From QHXQ01 sp038322995 (lineage in GTDB: Bacteria > Acidobacteriota > Blastocatellia > Pyrinomonadales > Pyrinomonadaceae): 56,408 nt of DNA. Under the pieces are notes generated by a model. That model was not told the DNA's origin. It saw only the letters and a list, made by a program, of their open reading frames with translations, and did no database searches. The stretch is from the NCBI GenBank assembly GCA_038322995.1, contig JBBQGM010000019.1, positions 1 through 56,408 of the forward strand, read 5' to 3'. Below are positions 9,668-19,059 of this stretch, piece after piece. Both the position numbers and the translations under genes were made by a program. Position 1 is the first letter of the stretch. The number at the start of each line of letters is the position of its first letter.

Positions 9668-10849
9668 TTAGCGTGCGCCGGCCGAGACCAGCGGCTGCTT
9701 GAGCACGGGCGCTGACGGCTGCGGCTGCGGCTGATCATGTGCGGTCTTGTTTCCATGCGGCGCGGGCTGATAGATGTAACTGTCGCGGGCGCGCACCGCC
9801 ACGTCCGGGCGATTGACGCGCACGCGTATGCGCCGCCGCACACCCGCGTGTCCCTGTTGTTGTGGGTAGTAGCCGAGACTGTATTGCCGGCGCAACTCGT
9901 CGGCGATGTGGCTGAATGTTTGATCGAGGTCGCGCAGGTCGCGGCTCGCTTCGTAGTAGCGCCCGCCGGTCAACTCTGCCAGGTCGTGCAGATAACGTTC
10001 GCCGCGCACGTAATCGGCGCGGCTCGAACCACTGCCCGATGTGCTTGTGCCGCCGATGGGAATGGGCAGCGGCAGCCGGCCGAATATGCCGGGCAGACGC
10101 GGCATGCGGGTGGTAGGCATGCCGTTGTCGCTGGCCGGATCGTACGTGTCGTAGCGGATCGGGTAGATGAGCGCGTCGAGTTCTTCGGCGACGTTGACGG
10201 TGGACTCGTAGGTCGCCTTGCCGCTGCTCGCGTCCACGCCGTCGGTGAAGAGGACGACGGCCTTGCGGCCCGTGAGGCGTTTGAGGTGTTTGCTGAACAG
10301 TTTGTCCACCGCGTCGTAGAGGTGCGTGCTCAGGCCGCGGCCGGTGTCGTTGATCGCCTTGCGCACTTTCTGCCGGTCGCTCGTCGGCTCGCACTGCACG
10401 GTGAAGCCGCTCGCGAACGAGACGACCATCACTTGATCCGCGGGGCGCAACTGCGCGACGAAGGCGTTGGCGGCAGCGCGGATGCGGCCCAACTTCGGCC
10501 ACACGGAACTGCTCGTGTCGATCATCAACACGACGGTGAACGGTTTTTCGACCGCCGCGAAATAAGCGACCGACTGCTCGACGCCGTCCTCATAGACGCG
10601 AAAATCTTCCTTGCGCAGATCAGGCAGGTAGCGCCCGGCCCGATCCGTGATGCTCACCGGGATCGTCACCAACGTGGTCTCGACGCGCACCACCTCGTTC
10701 GCGTCCACCTCCTCGCGCGTCTGGCCCTGCGACGACGACGGCACGGGCGTCGGCCCGACCCGCCGGGCGCGCGTCTGCGCGTGGCTAAGCGAGATGGCGC
10801 AGACTAACAGACCGAGGCACGCGAGCGTGGCGGTAGTCCGACTCATCAT
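9668..10849 (-). CDS. Secreted VWA protein, VWFA-related acidobacterial type
   Basis: This 393-residue protein has a signal peptide (to about residue 25, SLSHAQ). A short beta region follows (VRVETTLVTIPVSITDRAG, DFRVYEDGVEQ), then a von Willebrand A domain with the metal-site motif DTSSS (VVLMIDTSSSV) and FTDGVD. It ends with the RRQYSLGYYP segment typical of the acidobacterial VWFA-related family (TIGR03436-like). GGAGG sits five bases before ATG 10847-10849; the open frame begins nine codons earlier at a GTG without a ribosome site. Exported and probably surface-associated; its ligand is unknown. A paralogue lies at 47423-48439. Confidence 0.85.
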   Translation of the reverse strand: MMSRTTATLACLGLLVCAISLSHAQTRARRVGPTPVPSSSQGQTREEVDANEVVRVETTLVTIPVSITDRAGRYLPDLRKEDFRVYEDGVEQSVAYFAAVEKPFTVVLMIDTSSSVWPKLGRIRAAANAFVAQLRPADQVMVVSFASGFTVQCEPTSDRQKVRKAINDTGRGLSTHLYDAVDKLFSKHLKRLTGRKAVVLFTDGVDASSGKATYESTVNVAEELDALIYPIRYDTYDPASDNGMPTTRMPRLPGIFGRLPLPIPIGGTSTSGSGSSRADYVRGERYLHDLAELTGGRYYEASRDLRDLDQTFSHIADELRRQYSLGYYPQQQGHAGVRRRIRVRVNRPDVAVRARDSYIYQPAPHGNKTAHDQPQPQPSAPVLKQPLVSAGAR

Positions 10850-11166
10850 GTTGTCCTCCAGAATAGGCGCAAGCACTAACTGCCGCGCAGTGGTGTTGTG
10901 CCTGCTAAGACGCCGGGTGGGAGCAAACCGTTTCAGTTGCGCCGTGTCATTGTATTAAGCGGCCGACAGACCTTCCGCTTATCTGTCATATTGTCGTTTT
11001 TGTCCGAGACCGTTGGCTGTGTTAGAACAGGTATGCGCGATCATGCAGGCGGAGTGGCCCGTTTTACCACGCACCGGCTTTTATCGGCTATGCTCGGGGC
11101 GCGTTATAACATCTTTGCTCTGATTCTCTCATCGTCGCCTACTATTGCCGCCGCAAGCACGTCCTA
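10850..11166. other. Divergent intergenic region, no gene
   Basis: This 317-base gap separates the divergent VWA and HXXEE genes and must hold both promoters. TATAAC near 11104 could serve the plus-strand gene and TACAAT (complement of 10949-10954) the minus-strand gene, but neither has a good -35 partner. No reading frame here looks coding. Confidence 0.35.
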
Positions 11167-11658
11167 ATGAACAATAATATCGCCGCGCGCACACGCGCCA
11201 CGCCCCCGCTCTGGCTATTTCCCGCTGCCCATGCGCTCCACGCCGTTGAAGAGTTTTTCGGCGGCGCGGGTTTTTCGCTCGCGCCCCAACGCATGCGCGG
11301 CTTCAATCTCACGCCCGTCCAGTTCATCGTCCTCAACGGCGTAGCTTTACCAGTGCTGATCTACGTCTTCTACCTATCGCGGCGACGCGGCTTCTCGCAG
11401 TTGCTGATGCTCATCATCGGCTCGATCATGCTGGTCAATGGACTGCTGCACGTACTCACCACTATCCGCACGAGCGCATACACGCCGGGGCTAATCACCA
11501 GTCCGCTCATCTTTATCCCGCTCGGCGTGTGGACGCTGCTGAGTCTGTGGGGCCAGATGCGCTGGCAACGGTATTGCGCCGGGATCGCGCTTGGCGGCGG
11601 CATGCACGTGCTCATCTCGCTGGTGGCGCACAACGGGCGCACCCTATTCGGCGGTTAA
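11167..11658 (+). CDS. HXXEE-domain integral membrane protein
   Basis: The 163-residue protein carries AHALHAVEEFFGG at 20-32, the H-x-x-E-E motif that defines the family. Four or five hydrophobic segments follow (about 53-68, 76-95, 110-127, 138-154). The family is thought to be membrane enzymes or metal-binding proteins of unknown role. The stop faces the DnaC-like gene across a 62-base gap with a hairpin. No operon partners are present. Confidence 0.8.
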   Translation: MNNNIAARTRATPPLWLFPAAHALHAVEEFFGGAGFSLAPQRMRGFNLTPVQFIVLNGVALPVLIYVFYLSRRRGFSQLLMLIIGSIMLVNGLLHVLTTIRTSAYTPGLITSPLIFIPLGVWTLLSLWGQMRWQRYCAGIALGGGMHVLISLVAHNGRTLFGG

Positions 11659-11660
11659 TA

Positions 11661-11697
11661 TCTGTCAGGCCTGCTGGCAGCAAGCGGGTCTGACAGA
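11661..11697. terminator. Hairpin between convergent genes
   Basis: The arms tctgtcag (11661-11668) and ctgacaga (11690-11697) are perfect complements, with an inner tgc/gca pairing. It lies directly after the HXXEE stop and before the facing DnaC-like stop. There is no strong T-run. Confidence 0.4.
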
Positions 11698-11720
11698 CAG
11701 CACATGCACTCGCAAAAAGT

Positions 11721-12530
11721 TTAAGGTTGTTGAGTATCGAAGCGGCGGCGATAGTCTTCGCCGTCGAGTTGGACGGTCTTGCACATCTCATAGAGGCGCG
11801 AGCGCAGGCGTGCGCCGACGCGGTCTTCAAGCGTTTCATCCGTCGGCGTGCGCCGCGCGTCCGTATAGTTGGTCGTGAAGATTGTGAGTTTGCGGTCGTT
11901 GTAACGCATGCCGATGATGTTCATCATCGTCTCGCGCACCCAGTCGGTCGGCTTCGACGCGCCGAGTTCGTCCAGCACCAGCACCTCGGCCTGATAGACC
12001 GGCGCAAGCACCTTCATCTCCGAAGTCTTCGAGATCGGGTTGTACGAATCCTGTATCTCTTTCAAGAGCGTGCCGAACTCATAAAACATACACTGCACGC
12101 CCTTCTCGACCAGTCCGCGCAAGATCGCCACCGACAAATGCGTCTTGCCCACGCCGACCGCGCCTTGCAAGAGCAAGCCGCGCTCGACCGCCGGATACTC
12201 GCGCACGAGGCGGAAGGCATAGTTGAAAGCTTTGAGTTGTGTGCCGTTGTTCGGCGCGGGGAAATAGTTTTGCAGCGAGCATTGATCGTAGCGACGCGGA
12301 ATGCGTGCGGCGGCCAGCAACTTGCCCTGACTGCTCTGCTCGCGACAACGACAACGCCGCGCGCCCTTGCCCGCCACCGTCTCCATGCCGCTGCCGTAGC
12401 AATAGGCGCACGGGCCCGGCGCTTCGGCCGGCGTGTGCGCGGCGTCGAAGGGCAGCGCGGGCGTCTGCTCACCGGCCCGGTCGGGCACAGCGCGCAAGGG
12501 CGGCAGTTTCTTAGCGTTGTCGGACGACAT
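11721..12530 (-). CDS. DnaC/DnaI-like ATPase (replicative helicase loader)
   Basis: This 269-residue protein has an N-terminal zinc-binding cluster, C41-x2-C44 and C60-x-C62, as in DnaI/DnaC-type loaders. The AAA+ core has Walker A GAVGVGKT at 123-130, Walker B VLVLDELGA near 183-191 and sensor I IFTTNYT. A C-terminal arginine finger region follows (DRVGARLRSRLYEM). Loaders of this class place the DnaB helicase onto DNA. The IstB transposition proteins share the fold, but no transposase gene is adjacent and the zinc domain favours a loader. ATG 12528-12530 begins a disordered N-terminus. Confidence 0.82.
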   Translation of the reverse strand: MSSDNAKKLPPLRAVPDRAGEQTPALPFDAAHTPAEAPGPCAYCYGSGMETVAGKGARRCRCREQSSQGKLLAAARIPRRYDQCSLQNYFPAPNNGTQLKAFNYAFRLVREYPAVERGLLLQGAVGVGKTHLSVAILRGLVEKGVQCMFYEFGTLLKEIQDSYNPISKTSEMKVLAPVYQAEVLVLDELGASKPTDWVRETMMNIIGMRYNDRKLTIFTTNYTDARRTPTDETLEDRVGARLRSRLYEMCKTVQLDGEDYRRRFDTQQP

Positions 12531-12783
12531 CCTGCTCGATTTGTCTGGCTGTTAAATTCTGTCCGGCGCGCGACCGCTTCAGGTAAGACTTGCTAACGCC
12601 CTTGTTGCCGCTTCAATTTTATATATCGGGGCGGGCGGATTATAGCACTCAAGATGAAGATTGCAAGACGGATCAACCGCCACAAAAACTGCCCGCAAAT
12701 AGCGTATAAAGTTCGCTCGCACCGCCCTGCGCCGGGTAGAGACAAACGATTATGCACCTCAAACACGTAACGATATTTCAGCG

Positions 12784-14943
12784 CTACACACTGAGCGCCT
12801 GCCCCGTGCGCAGCGATTCGCGGATGCGGAACGTGGCGCGCGTCGTGGCACACAACTCCGCGAGCGCGATGGGCGCGGACGCGTGAGCGCGCACCATCGC
12901 GCAGACGGCGCGCATCTCCGCCGCCTGTCCCTTGTCTTGTGCGCGCAGTTTGATCTGTTCTTCGCGCCCGTTGCGGTAGAGACGTGCGCGCCGGAAGTCG
13001 TCGAGGACGAACGTGCGGCCCGCGCCGAAGATTTCGATGCGCTCTTTCGCCAGCCCCGCGTCGCCCTCGGCGAGATACGCAATCGTGCCGTGCGAGCCGT
13101 CGGCGAAGCGCAAGGTGATCATGACCGAATCTTCGTTTAGCACTTCGTGATTGCGACTCGCCACGCTCTCGGCATAGACGCGCACCGGCAGCGCGCCGGT
13201 GAGAAACCCCATGAGGTCAATGAAGTGGCAGACCTCGCCAATGATGCGCCCGCCGCCTACGCGCTCATCCTGTATCCAATGCTCGCGCGCGATGCGGCCG
13301 GCATTGACGCGATAGACGATGGACAGCGGTGCATTTGTCTCCGCGAAAAACTCTTTCGCCCGCAATGCGAGCGGCGCGAAGCGCCGGTTGAAGCCAACCA
13401 GCAGTTGCGCGTCGGTCTGGGCCGCCGCCGCGACTACGTCGTCAAGTTCTTCGTCCGACAACGCAAGCGGTTTTTCCACGAACACGTGCCGGCCCGCACG
13501 TAAGCTTGCCGCCACCAGCCGCGCGTGCGTGTCGTGGCGCGTGGCGATCACGACAAGGTTCGTAGCTGAATCGTTAATCACTTCCGCCGCATCTGCGGCG
13601 CAAGCGCGGAAGCCATACTTCGCGCCGATGTCGCGCGCCGAGACACCGGAGGCCGTGGCAATCAGTTGAAACTCCGCGCCCGCTGCTTGCAACTGCGGCA
13701 ACAGAAACTTGCGCGCGTAACTACCCGCGCCGATGAGACCGACGCGCACCGCGCCCGGCACTGTGGCTGCGCTTGTCTGTGCGCGGGCCGGCAACTCGAT
13801 GCGCGCCGCAAGCTCGCGCTCGTGTGGATATTCGAGCAGCACGCCGAGGTACGGTTCTTTCGTCGCGCCGCCGATCAATTCATAAGCGCGGTCGCCCTGC
13901 GCAATCGGGAAGCGGTGCGTGATGAGATGGGCGACACTTACGCCCCCGGCCGCGACGAGATCGAGAAAGGCTTCGATGTTGCGCGCCTCAGTCCAGCGCA
14001 CGTAGGCGAACGGGTAGTCGTGCCCGCGCTCTTCATACTCCGCATCATAGCGGCCGGGGCCGTAGGACATAGAGACTTGCAACGTCAACTCACGCTCATA
14101 GTAAAGTTCGCGCGGCACGTCCATGCCGACCAACCCGACCGCGACGACGCGCCCCTTCAAGCGCGAGATGCGCCCGGCCAGTTCAATCGGCTCATTCGAG
14201 CGTGTCGCGGCCGTGATGACCACCGCATCCGCGCCGCGCCCGCGCGTCCACGCGGCGATGCGGCGCGGCGTCTCATCGTCGGGCACGCAACCGGCTTCCG
14301 CGCCATGCGCTCTGGCCAGCGCGATCTTGCTCTCGTCCAGATCAACGCCGAAGACGCGACAGCCGTTCGCCTTGAGCAGTTGCACCGTGAGTTGACCCAG
14401 CAGGCCGAGACCGATGACGACGAACGCTTCGCCGAGCGTCGGCGCGGCGAGGCGCACGCCTTGCAACGCGATTGCGCCGAGCGTGCCGCACGCGCCCGCC
14501 TCGAAGTCCACCGCGTCGGGCAGTGGTACGCACAAGTTTTGCGGCACGGAGAGCAGTTCCGCATGCGCCGCAAAGGGGTGCCCCGCGCAAGCCACCCGGT
14601 CGCCGACGCGAAAACCTGTCACCTCCGCGCCCACCCCGACGACCAAGCCGGCGGCGCTGTAGCCCAGCGGCGCGTCCGCGGCCAACTTCGCGCGCACGGC
14701 GTTATAGGTGTTTAGCACACCCTCGTGCTTCGCCTTCTGCACAACTTGCCGCACGAGGTCGGGCCGCTCGCGCGCCTTGCCAAGCAGACTCTTGCGCCCC
14801 AACTCAACCTTCATGCGTTCCGTGCCCGCGCTGATGAGCGAGGCGACGGCGCGCACGTGTACGCGCCCGCGTTGCAACGTCGGCGCGGGCACGTCGGCGA
14901 CCGACACCGCGCCGGTCTTCATGTTTTGCAGAATCTGTTTCAT
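12784..14943 (-). CDS. Bi-domain oxidoreductase: zinc-type alcohol dehydrogenase fused to Gfo/Idh/MocA
   Basis: In the 719 residues, 1-375 form a medium-chain dehydrogenase with cofactor turn GLGLLGQ at 178-184. Residues from about 399 form a second Rossmann domain of the Gfo/Idh/MocA type (VGLIGAGSYARKF, then HVFVEKPLAL and NRRFAP). Such fusions occur in sugar-nucleotide and exopolysaccharide gene sets, where they modify a sugar at two steps, but no such cluster is here and the substrate is unknown. It lies 43 bases after the small zinc-ribbon gene on the same strand, so the two may be cotranscribed. Confidence 0.88.
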   Translation of the reverse strand: MKQILQNMKTGAVSVADVPAPTLQRGRVHVRAVASLISAGTERMKVELGRKSLLGKARERPDLVRQVVQKAKHEGVLNTYNAVRAKLAADAPLGYSAAGLVVGVGAEVTGFRVGDRVACAGHPFAAHAELLSVPQNLCVPLPDAVDFEAGACGTLGAIALQGVRLAAPTLGEAFVVIGLGLLGQLTVQLLKANGCRVFGVDLDESKIALARAHGAEAGCVPDDETPRRIAAWTRGRGADAVVITAATRSNEPIELAGRISRLKGRVVAVGLVGMDVPRELYYERELTLQVSMSYGPGRYDAEYEERGHDYPFAYVRWTEARNIEAFLDLVAAGGVSVAHLITHRFPIAQGDRAYELIGGATKEPYLGVLLEYPHERELAARIELPARAQTSAATVPGAVRVGLIGAGSYARKFLLPQLQAAGAEFQLIATASGVSARDIGAKYGFRACAADAAEVINDSATNLVVIATRHDTHARLVAASLRAGRHVFVEKPLALSDEELDDVVAAAAQTDAQLLVGFNRRFAPLALRAKEFFAETNAPLSIVYRVNAGRIAREHWIQDERVGGGRIIGEVCHFIDLMGFLTGALPVRVYAESVASRNHEVLNEDSVMITLRFADGSHGTIAYLAEGDAGLAKERIEIFGAGRTFVLDDFRRARLYRNGREEQIKLRAQDKGQAAEMRAVCAMVRAHASAPIALAELCATTRATFRIRESLRTGQALSV

Positions 14944-14986
14944 GCGGGCGCGAGCAGCGTGCGGGCGCGGAGGTGGAGTTGCAACA

Positions 14987-15145
14987 CTAAATTTTGAGCA
15001 GGAGATCGAGCAGCAAGGCCAGTATGACCAGCGCCACTAGCGTCAGCACAACGATGTGCGGCCAGCGCAGCACGTTCCGCCGACAGGCCCGACAGCGTGT
15101 GCCGAACCGGCGGAGAGGTCTCTGGCAGTATGGACATTTAGCCAT
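14987..15145 (-). CDS. Small zinc-ribbon protein with one membrane segment
   Basis: The minus-strand frame from ATG 15143-15145 to TAG 14987-14989 encodes 52 residues. It starts MAKCPYCQ and has C-x2-C pairs at 4-7 and 18-21 (CRAC). Seven arginines follow, and then a single hydrophobic helix from about 31 to 50 (IVVLTLVALVILALLLDLLL). A two-CxxC ribbon plus a tail anchor is a real architecture of small bacterial membrane proteins and is unlikely by chance. No Shine-Dalgarno sequence is evident. It precedes the bi-domain oxidoreductase on the same strand by 43 bases. Function unknown. Confidence 0.65.
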   Translation of the reverse strand: MAKCPYCQRPLRRFGTRCRACRRNVLRWPHIVVLTLVALVILALLLDLLLKI

Positions 15146-15342
15146 CGAGGAGTTTGTCAGGACTTACGTTTGTTAGCATGCCACGAACCGAAACAACCGG
15201 GCAAGCCGGTGGGCGTGTGCGCGCCACAAATCGCGCCCGCGCCCGGCCGCGCGGGTTATGTTATATTGCCGCCTTAGCTGGCGGCGGCACAGGTTGCGGT
15301 TGTGCCGCTCGCACATTTTCCACGTACGACGACAGTTTAGTC

Positions 15343-15801
15343 ATGGGCTTGCTTCAAGGACTCTTACAAAGGTTCGGCCGCACGCGCGAGACCACAGCCC
15401 GAATGCCCCTGCGCGTCTTTCTGCTCGACGACGATAGCAGACGGCACGACTGGTTCAGCCAACGCTTTGCCGCCGATCAACTCGACATCGCCGTCGCGCC
15501 GCCCGCGGCCATCGCCCTGCTCAGCGCGAACAGTTACGATGCCATCTTTCTCGATCACGATCTACTGCCCGAACACTATCACACGCGCGAGCCAGTCGAT
15601 GAAGAAAGCACCGGTTACGCCGTCGCCGCGTGGCTCGCCGCACGTCCCGACGTGCAAGCGGCCACGACGATCATCGTCCACACGCGCAACGACAAAGGCG
15701 CACTCAAGATGGTGCAGACGATGCGCGCCGCCGGCCGCCGCGCCGAGTACGTGCCGTGGACGCGCCTGCCGGAACAGATCAAAAACTACTGGCAACGCTG
15801 A
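15343..15801 (+). CDS. Stand-alone receiver-like domain protein (cREC type)
   Basis: From ATG 15343 the protein is 152 residues. It has a receiver-like fold: LRVFLLDDDSRRHDWF at about 22-37 gives the acidic cluster, AIFLDHDLL gives the position corresponding to the phospho-acceptor, and TTIIVHTRND and EYVPWTRLPEQI complete the fold. The LDHDL form with added histidines resembles the cyclic-phosphate-processing receiver variant (cREC). The open frame continues 63 codons upstream, but that part is low-complexity and crosses a hairpin at 15268-15285. No kinase lies nearby. The exact role is unknown. Confidence 0.72.
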   Translation: MGLLQGLLQRFGRTRETTARMPLRVFLLDDDSRRHDWFSQRFAADQLDIAVAPPAAIALLSANSYDAIFLDHDLLPEHYHTREPVDEESTGYAVAAWLAARPDVQAATTIIVHTRNDKGALKMVQTMRAAGRRAEYVPWTRLPEQIKNYWQR

Positions 15802-15844
15802 AGCAATCTCGCTGCGCCAGCGCGGGGCCTAAAATTAAGGGACA

Positions 15845-17110
15845 ATGAGACAGACACAAATGAAGCAGGCGAGTCGCATGGTATGGCTCAGCCTTGGCCT
15901 GTTGCTCTTATCCTCCGGCGGCAACGCGCACGGGCAGAGCGACGAGCAGGCGCAGGCGTTGCTGGCGCAGCCGCAGGTCGTGGCGGCTTACGCCGTCGTG
16001 GATAAAGAGCGCGAGCAGATTTTGCGCGAGTGGACGGCTATCACCGAGATCAACGCGCCGTCGGGTCACGAGCGCGAGCGCGCCGCTTACATCGAGAAAT
16101 TGCTGCGCGGCTACAAGCTGTCCAGTATTCGTTATGATGCGGCCGGCAATCTGATCGCCGTACGCAAGGGCACGGGCGGCGGCCCCACGGTCGTCTTCGA
16201 CGCGCACATGGACACGGTTTTTCAACCGGGCTTGCAGATCAAAGCGACCGTCCGCAACGGCCGCATCTACGCGCCCGGCATCGGCGACGACACGCGCAAT
16301 ATCGAGGCGCTCTTGGCCACGATGCGCGCGCTCAACGCCGCGCAGATCAAGACCAAAGGCGATCTCATCTTCGTCTTCACGGTGGAAGAAGAAACCTCAC
16401 TCGGCGGCGCGAAAGCATTCGTCAACGACAACAAAGGCCGGATCGATCACTACGTGGCGCTCGACGGCGGCTACGAGAATTTCACTTACGGCGGCATCGG
16501 CATCAACTGGTACCGCCATCACTTCATCGGCCCCGGCGGGCACACGCGCTCCGCCACGCCGCCCTACTCCGCCACGCTCCCGCTTGCCCGCGCCATCGCG
16601 CGCATCTACGAACTGCCCGTGCCGCGCACGCCTTCGTCGAACTTGAACATCGGCATGCTCGGCGGCTCGGAGGTCGTCAACGCCAAAGCGTCCGACGCCT
16701 GGTTCACCGTCGATCTGCGCTCGACGAGCAACGACGTGATCGCCGATCTCGACAAGAAGATCGCCGCGATCCTGCAAGAGGAAGCCGCCCGCGCCGGCAT
16801 GACCATCAAGACCGACATGATCTCCACGTCGCCGTCAGCGCAGATACCGGGCCACCGTGATTCGTTCCTCGTCCACACAGCCGAAGCCGTGCATCACGCG
16901 ATGGGCTTCAAGCAGCAGCCGACCATGACCGGCTCGAACAATTCGAGCGCGGCCCTGCTCGCCGGCATCTCTTCAATTTCGACCGGCGCGGGCCCCTGCG
17001 ACGACGCACACGCGCTGACGGAGAACTGCGAGATCGAACCGTTTTACAAAGGCATCAAGAAGATCATGTTGTTGGAATTGGCGCTCGTGCAGTTGGACTC
17101 GGGCAAGTGA
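15845..17110 (+). CDS. Secreted M20-family zinc peptidase
   Basis: The 421-residue protein starts with a signal peptide (cleavage near GNAHGQ, residue 31). The M20 zinc ligands are visible: H121 and D123 in DAHMDTVF, D148/D149 in GIGDDTRN and the catalytic E181/E182 in VEEETSLGG. A dimerisation domain follows (about 220-330), and a late histidine in PCDDAHALTENCE supplies the last ligand. It is closest in layout to PepT-like aminopeptidases and would act on peptides outside the cytoplasm. A weak AAGGGA precedes the first ATG; ATG five codons later is an alternative start. It converges with the YihY gene, leaving only 17 bases. Confidence 0.88.
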   Translation: MRQTQMKQASRMVWLSLGLLLLSSGGNAHGQSDEQAQALLAQPQVVAAYAVVDKEREQILREWTAITEINAPSGHERERAAYIEKLLRGYKLSSIRYDAAGNLIAVRKGTGGGPTVVFDAHMDTVFQPGLQIKATVRNGRIYAPGIGDDTRNIEALLATMRALNAAQIKTKGDLIFVFTVEEETSLGGAKAFVNDNKGRIDHYVALDGGYENFTYGGIGINWYRHHFIGPGGHTRSATPPYSATLPLARAIARIYELPVPRTPSSNLNIGMLGGSEVVNAKASDAWFTVDLRSTSNDVIADLDKKIAAILQEEAARAGMTIKTDMISTSPSAQIPGHRDSFLVHTAEAVHHAMGFKQQPTMTGSNNSSAALLAGISSISTGAGPCDDAHALTENCEIEPFYKGIKKIMLLELALVQLDSGK

Positions 17111-17127
17111 CCGCTGCCGCAGACGGT

Positions 17128-18048
17128 TCAGCTTGGCTGCTGTTTGGCTTTGACTTCGCCGCGCATCTGGCCGTCGCTCTTGTCTAGCTTTTCGGCGGCA
17201 AAGGTGATCTCGGAATTGACTTCGCCGCCGATAAGGACGGCCGCGCCGGTCAGGTAGAACCAGAGCATGAGGATGATGACCGCGCCGAGCGAGCCATAGG
17301 TGGCACTGTACGAATCGAAGAAGTGTAGGTAGAGGCGGAAGGCGAATGAGACAAGCAGCCAGAGCAGCACGGCCAACACCGAACCGGGCGTGATCCACGC
17401 CCATTTGCGTCGCGCCTTCAAGTCGGGCGCGATGTAATAGATCAACGCGAACGCGCCCAACACGAACGCCAGCACGAGCGGCCATTGCAGAATCTTCCAC
17501 GTCGTCGTGAACACGCTGCCGAACATGAGATGCGCCGCGATGAAGTTCGCGATATGCCCGCCGAATAACACGAGCACGAGCGCCGACAGGATGAGCAGGG
17601 AGAGAGCGATGGTCAGCCCGACCGCGACAAGCCGTATCTTCCACCACGAGCGCGTCTCTTTCACTTCATAAGCCACGTTGAGCGCATTGCAGATCGCGCC
17701 CATGCCGTTTGACGCCGCCCACAAGGCTGCCAGCAAGCCGAACGACAATTTGCCGCCACTGCTCGCCTTGCTCACTTCATCAATCGTCGTATTAATCAAC
17801 ACGCTCGCCTGACCGGGCACGACAGTGCTGAGATAGCTGAGCAGTTCGCCGCGTAGTTGCGTGCCGGCTTGCGCGAAGTAGCCGAGGAGCGAGGTGAGGA
17901 AGAGCAGTAGGGGAAAGAGCGCGAGCAGGAAGTAGTAAGAGAGTTGCGCGGCGCGGCCGAGGATGTCGTCGTCTTCCATCTCGGCCCAGACGCGTTTGGC
18001 GAGGCCCGCCACGCCCAACCCGCCCAAGCCCCACATAGATGCCGCCAT
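17128..18048 (-). CDS. YihY/BrkB-family membrane protein
   Basis: This 306-residue integral membrane protein has the family core: AAQLSYYFLLALFPLLLFLTS near residue 34-54, and later GSLGAVIILMLWFYLTGAAVLIGGEVN near 256-282. About six hydrophobic segments are present. The family was once called ribonuclease BN, which is incorrect, and its transport or envelope role is unknown. I start at ATG 18046-18048 because GGAGG lies seven bases upstream; the open frame begins eight codons earlier at GTG. It is 36 bases after lepB on the same strand. Confidence 0.88.
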   Translation of the reverse strand: MAASMWGLGGLGVAGLAKRVWAEMEDDDILGRAAQLSYYFLLALFPLLLFLTSLLGYFAQAGTQLRGELLSYLSTVVPGQASVLINTTIDEVSKASSGGKLSFGLLAALWAASNGMGAICNALNVAYEVKETRSWWKIRLVAVGLTIALSLLILSALVLVLFGGHIANFIAAHLMFGSVFTTTWKILQWPLVLAFVLGAFALIYYIAPDLKARRKWAWITPGSVLAVLLWLLVSFAFRLYLHFFDSYSATYGSLGAVIILMLWFYLTGAAVLIGGEVNSEITFAAEKLDKSDGQMRGEVKAKQQPS

Positions 18049-18084
18049 CCGCCCGCCTCCTTGTTCGCGCACACGGGTTGCGTG

Positions 18085-19059
18085 CTATCTGACCATTGTG
18101 CCGGTGCGCCCCCAGCGGGTGTTCTGGATGAAATCGGAGAGGAAGAAACTCGTGGGTTGGCTCTCGTCGTAAGACCAGTAGACGAACATCGCGCGCCCGA
18201 TGATCAGCTCGCGCGGGACAAAGCCCCAGAAGCGACTATCGAGACTGTTGTCACGGTTGTCGCCCATAGCGAAGTAGCTATCGGGCGGGACAGTGATGTA
18301 GTCGCCGCCGCGCACGCGGAACGTGTCGTACTCCGCTACGTTGTAGCCGTCGTCGCCCCGTTGCTCGCGCGATCTGAAAAAGATGGTGTACGGCCCTTGC
18401 CCTTCGGGCGGCGGGTTGCTGAGCGGTTGCAGCGGCATCAAGGTACGTGGGCTGCTGGGCGGAAAGCCGAAGCCGGGGTCTTTGACCGTGACGATGTGTT
18501 CAGGTAGCGGCTGCCCGTTGATATAAACGTTGCGCCCCTTTAGCTCGATGCGGTCGCCGGGCAGACCGATCACGCGCTTGACGTAGTTCGTCACGAAGGG
18601 CCGGTTGTTCGGGTCTTGATCAATGAACTGCGTCGCGCTGTCTGGCCCGTCGTTCGCCAGCCCCTTATTCTGATCGCCGGGAAACTTGAAGACGATGATG
18701 TCGCCGCGCCGGATGTCGCGTTGCGGCAAAAACGGCAGATGCGGCCCCGGCGCGAAGATGAACTTGTTGACCAGTAAATGATCGCCAATCAGGATCGTGT
18801 TCTCCATCGAGCCGGTCGGCACTTTCACGGCCTGCACAACGAACGTCATGCCGAACAGCGCCATGACGGCCGTCACCACCAGCGACTCGAGATACTCGCG
18901 CCAGATTGTGCGCGGCGGCCCCGGCGGTGGTGCCGGGGCGGTGTCCACCGGTTTCTGTTCGGCGAGTTTGCGCTCGGCTCTCGCCCCTGCCCCGTTCGGC
19001 GCACCTGGGGTGGCCACGGGCGGCTCTGCGATCACGCTTGCATTTATATTATTGCCCAT
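18085..19059 (-). CDS. lepB: Signal peptidase I
   Basis: Signal peptidase I removes signal peptides from exported proteins at the outer face of the inner membrane. The 324 residues include a proline/alanine-rich N-terminus and one membrane segment (about 57-78). The catalytic serine S84 is in VPTGSMENT, the general base K161 is in NYVKRVIGLPGD, and the box GDNRDNSLDSRFWGFVP lies near residue 275. I start at ATG 19057-19059; a frame 13 codons longer is open but its start lacks a ribosome site. The many secreted products encoded nearby are possible substrates. Confidence 0.95.
   Translation of the reverse strand: MGNNINASVIAEPPVATPGAPNGAGARAERKLAEQKPVDTAPAPPPGPPRTIWREYLESLVVTAVMALFGMTFVVQAVKVPTGSMENTILIGDHLLVNKFIFAPGPHLPFLPQRDIRRGDIIVFKFPGDQNKGLANDGPDSATQFIDQDPNNRPFVTNYVKRVIGLPGDRIELKGRNVYINGQPLPEHIVTVKDPGFGFPPSSPRTLMPLQPLSNPPPEGQGPYTIFFRSREQRGDDGYNVAEYDTFRVRGGDYITVPPDSYFAMGDNRDNSLDSRFWGFVPRELIIGRAMFVYWSYDESQPTSFFLSDFIQNTRWGRTGTMVR

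Noticed and set aside
9737..10807. 356-residue plus-strand frame opposite the VWA gene
   Set aside because: It is rich in Arg, Ala and His with no domain and mirrors the VWA gene, which has clear motifs; GC-rich genes commonly leave such open antisense frames.
11721..12530. DnaC-like gene as an IstB transposition helper
   Set aside because: No IstA transposase or inverted repeats nearby, and the N-terminal zinc cluster is typical of helicase loaders.
13666..14715. 349-residue plus-strand frame opposite the bi-domain oxidoreductase
   Set aside because: Antisense shadow with biased composition; the minus-strand gene has two clear Rossmann domains.
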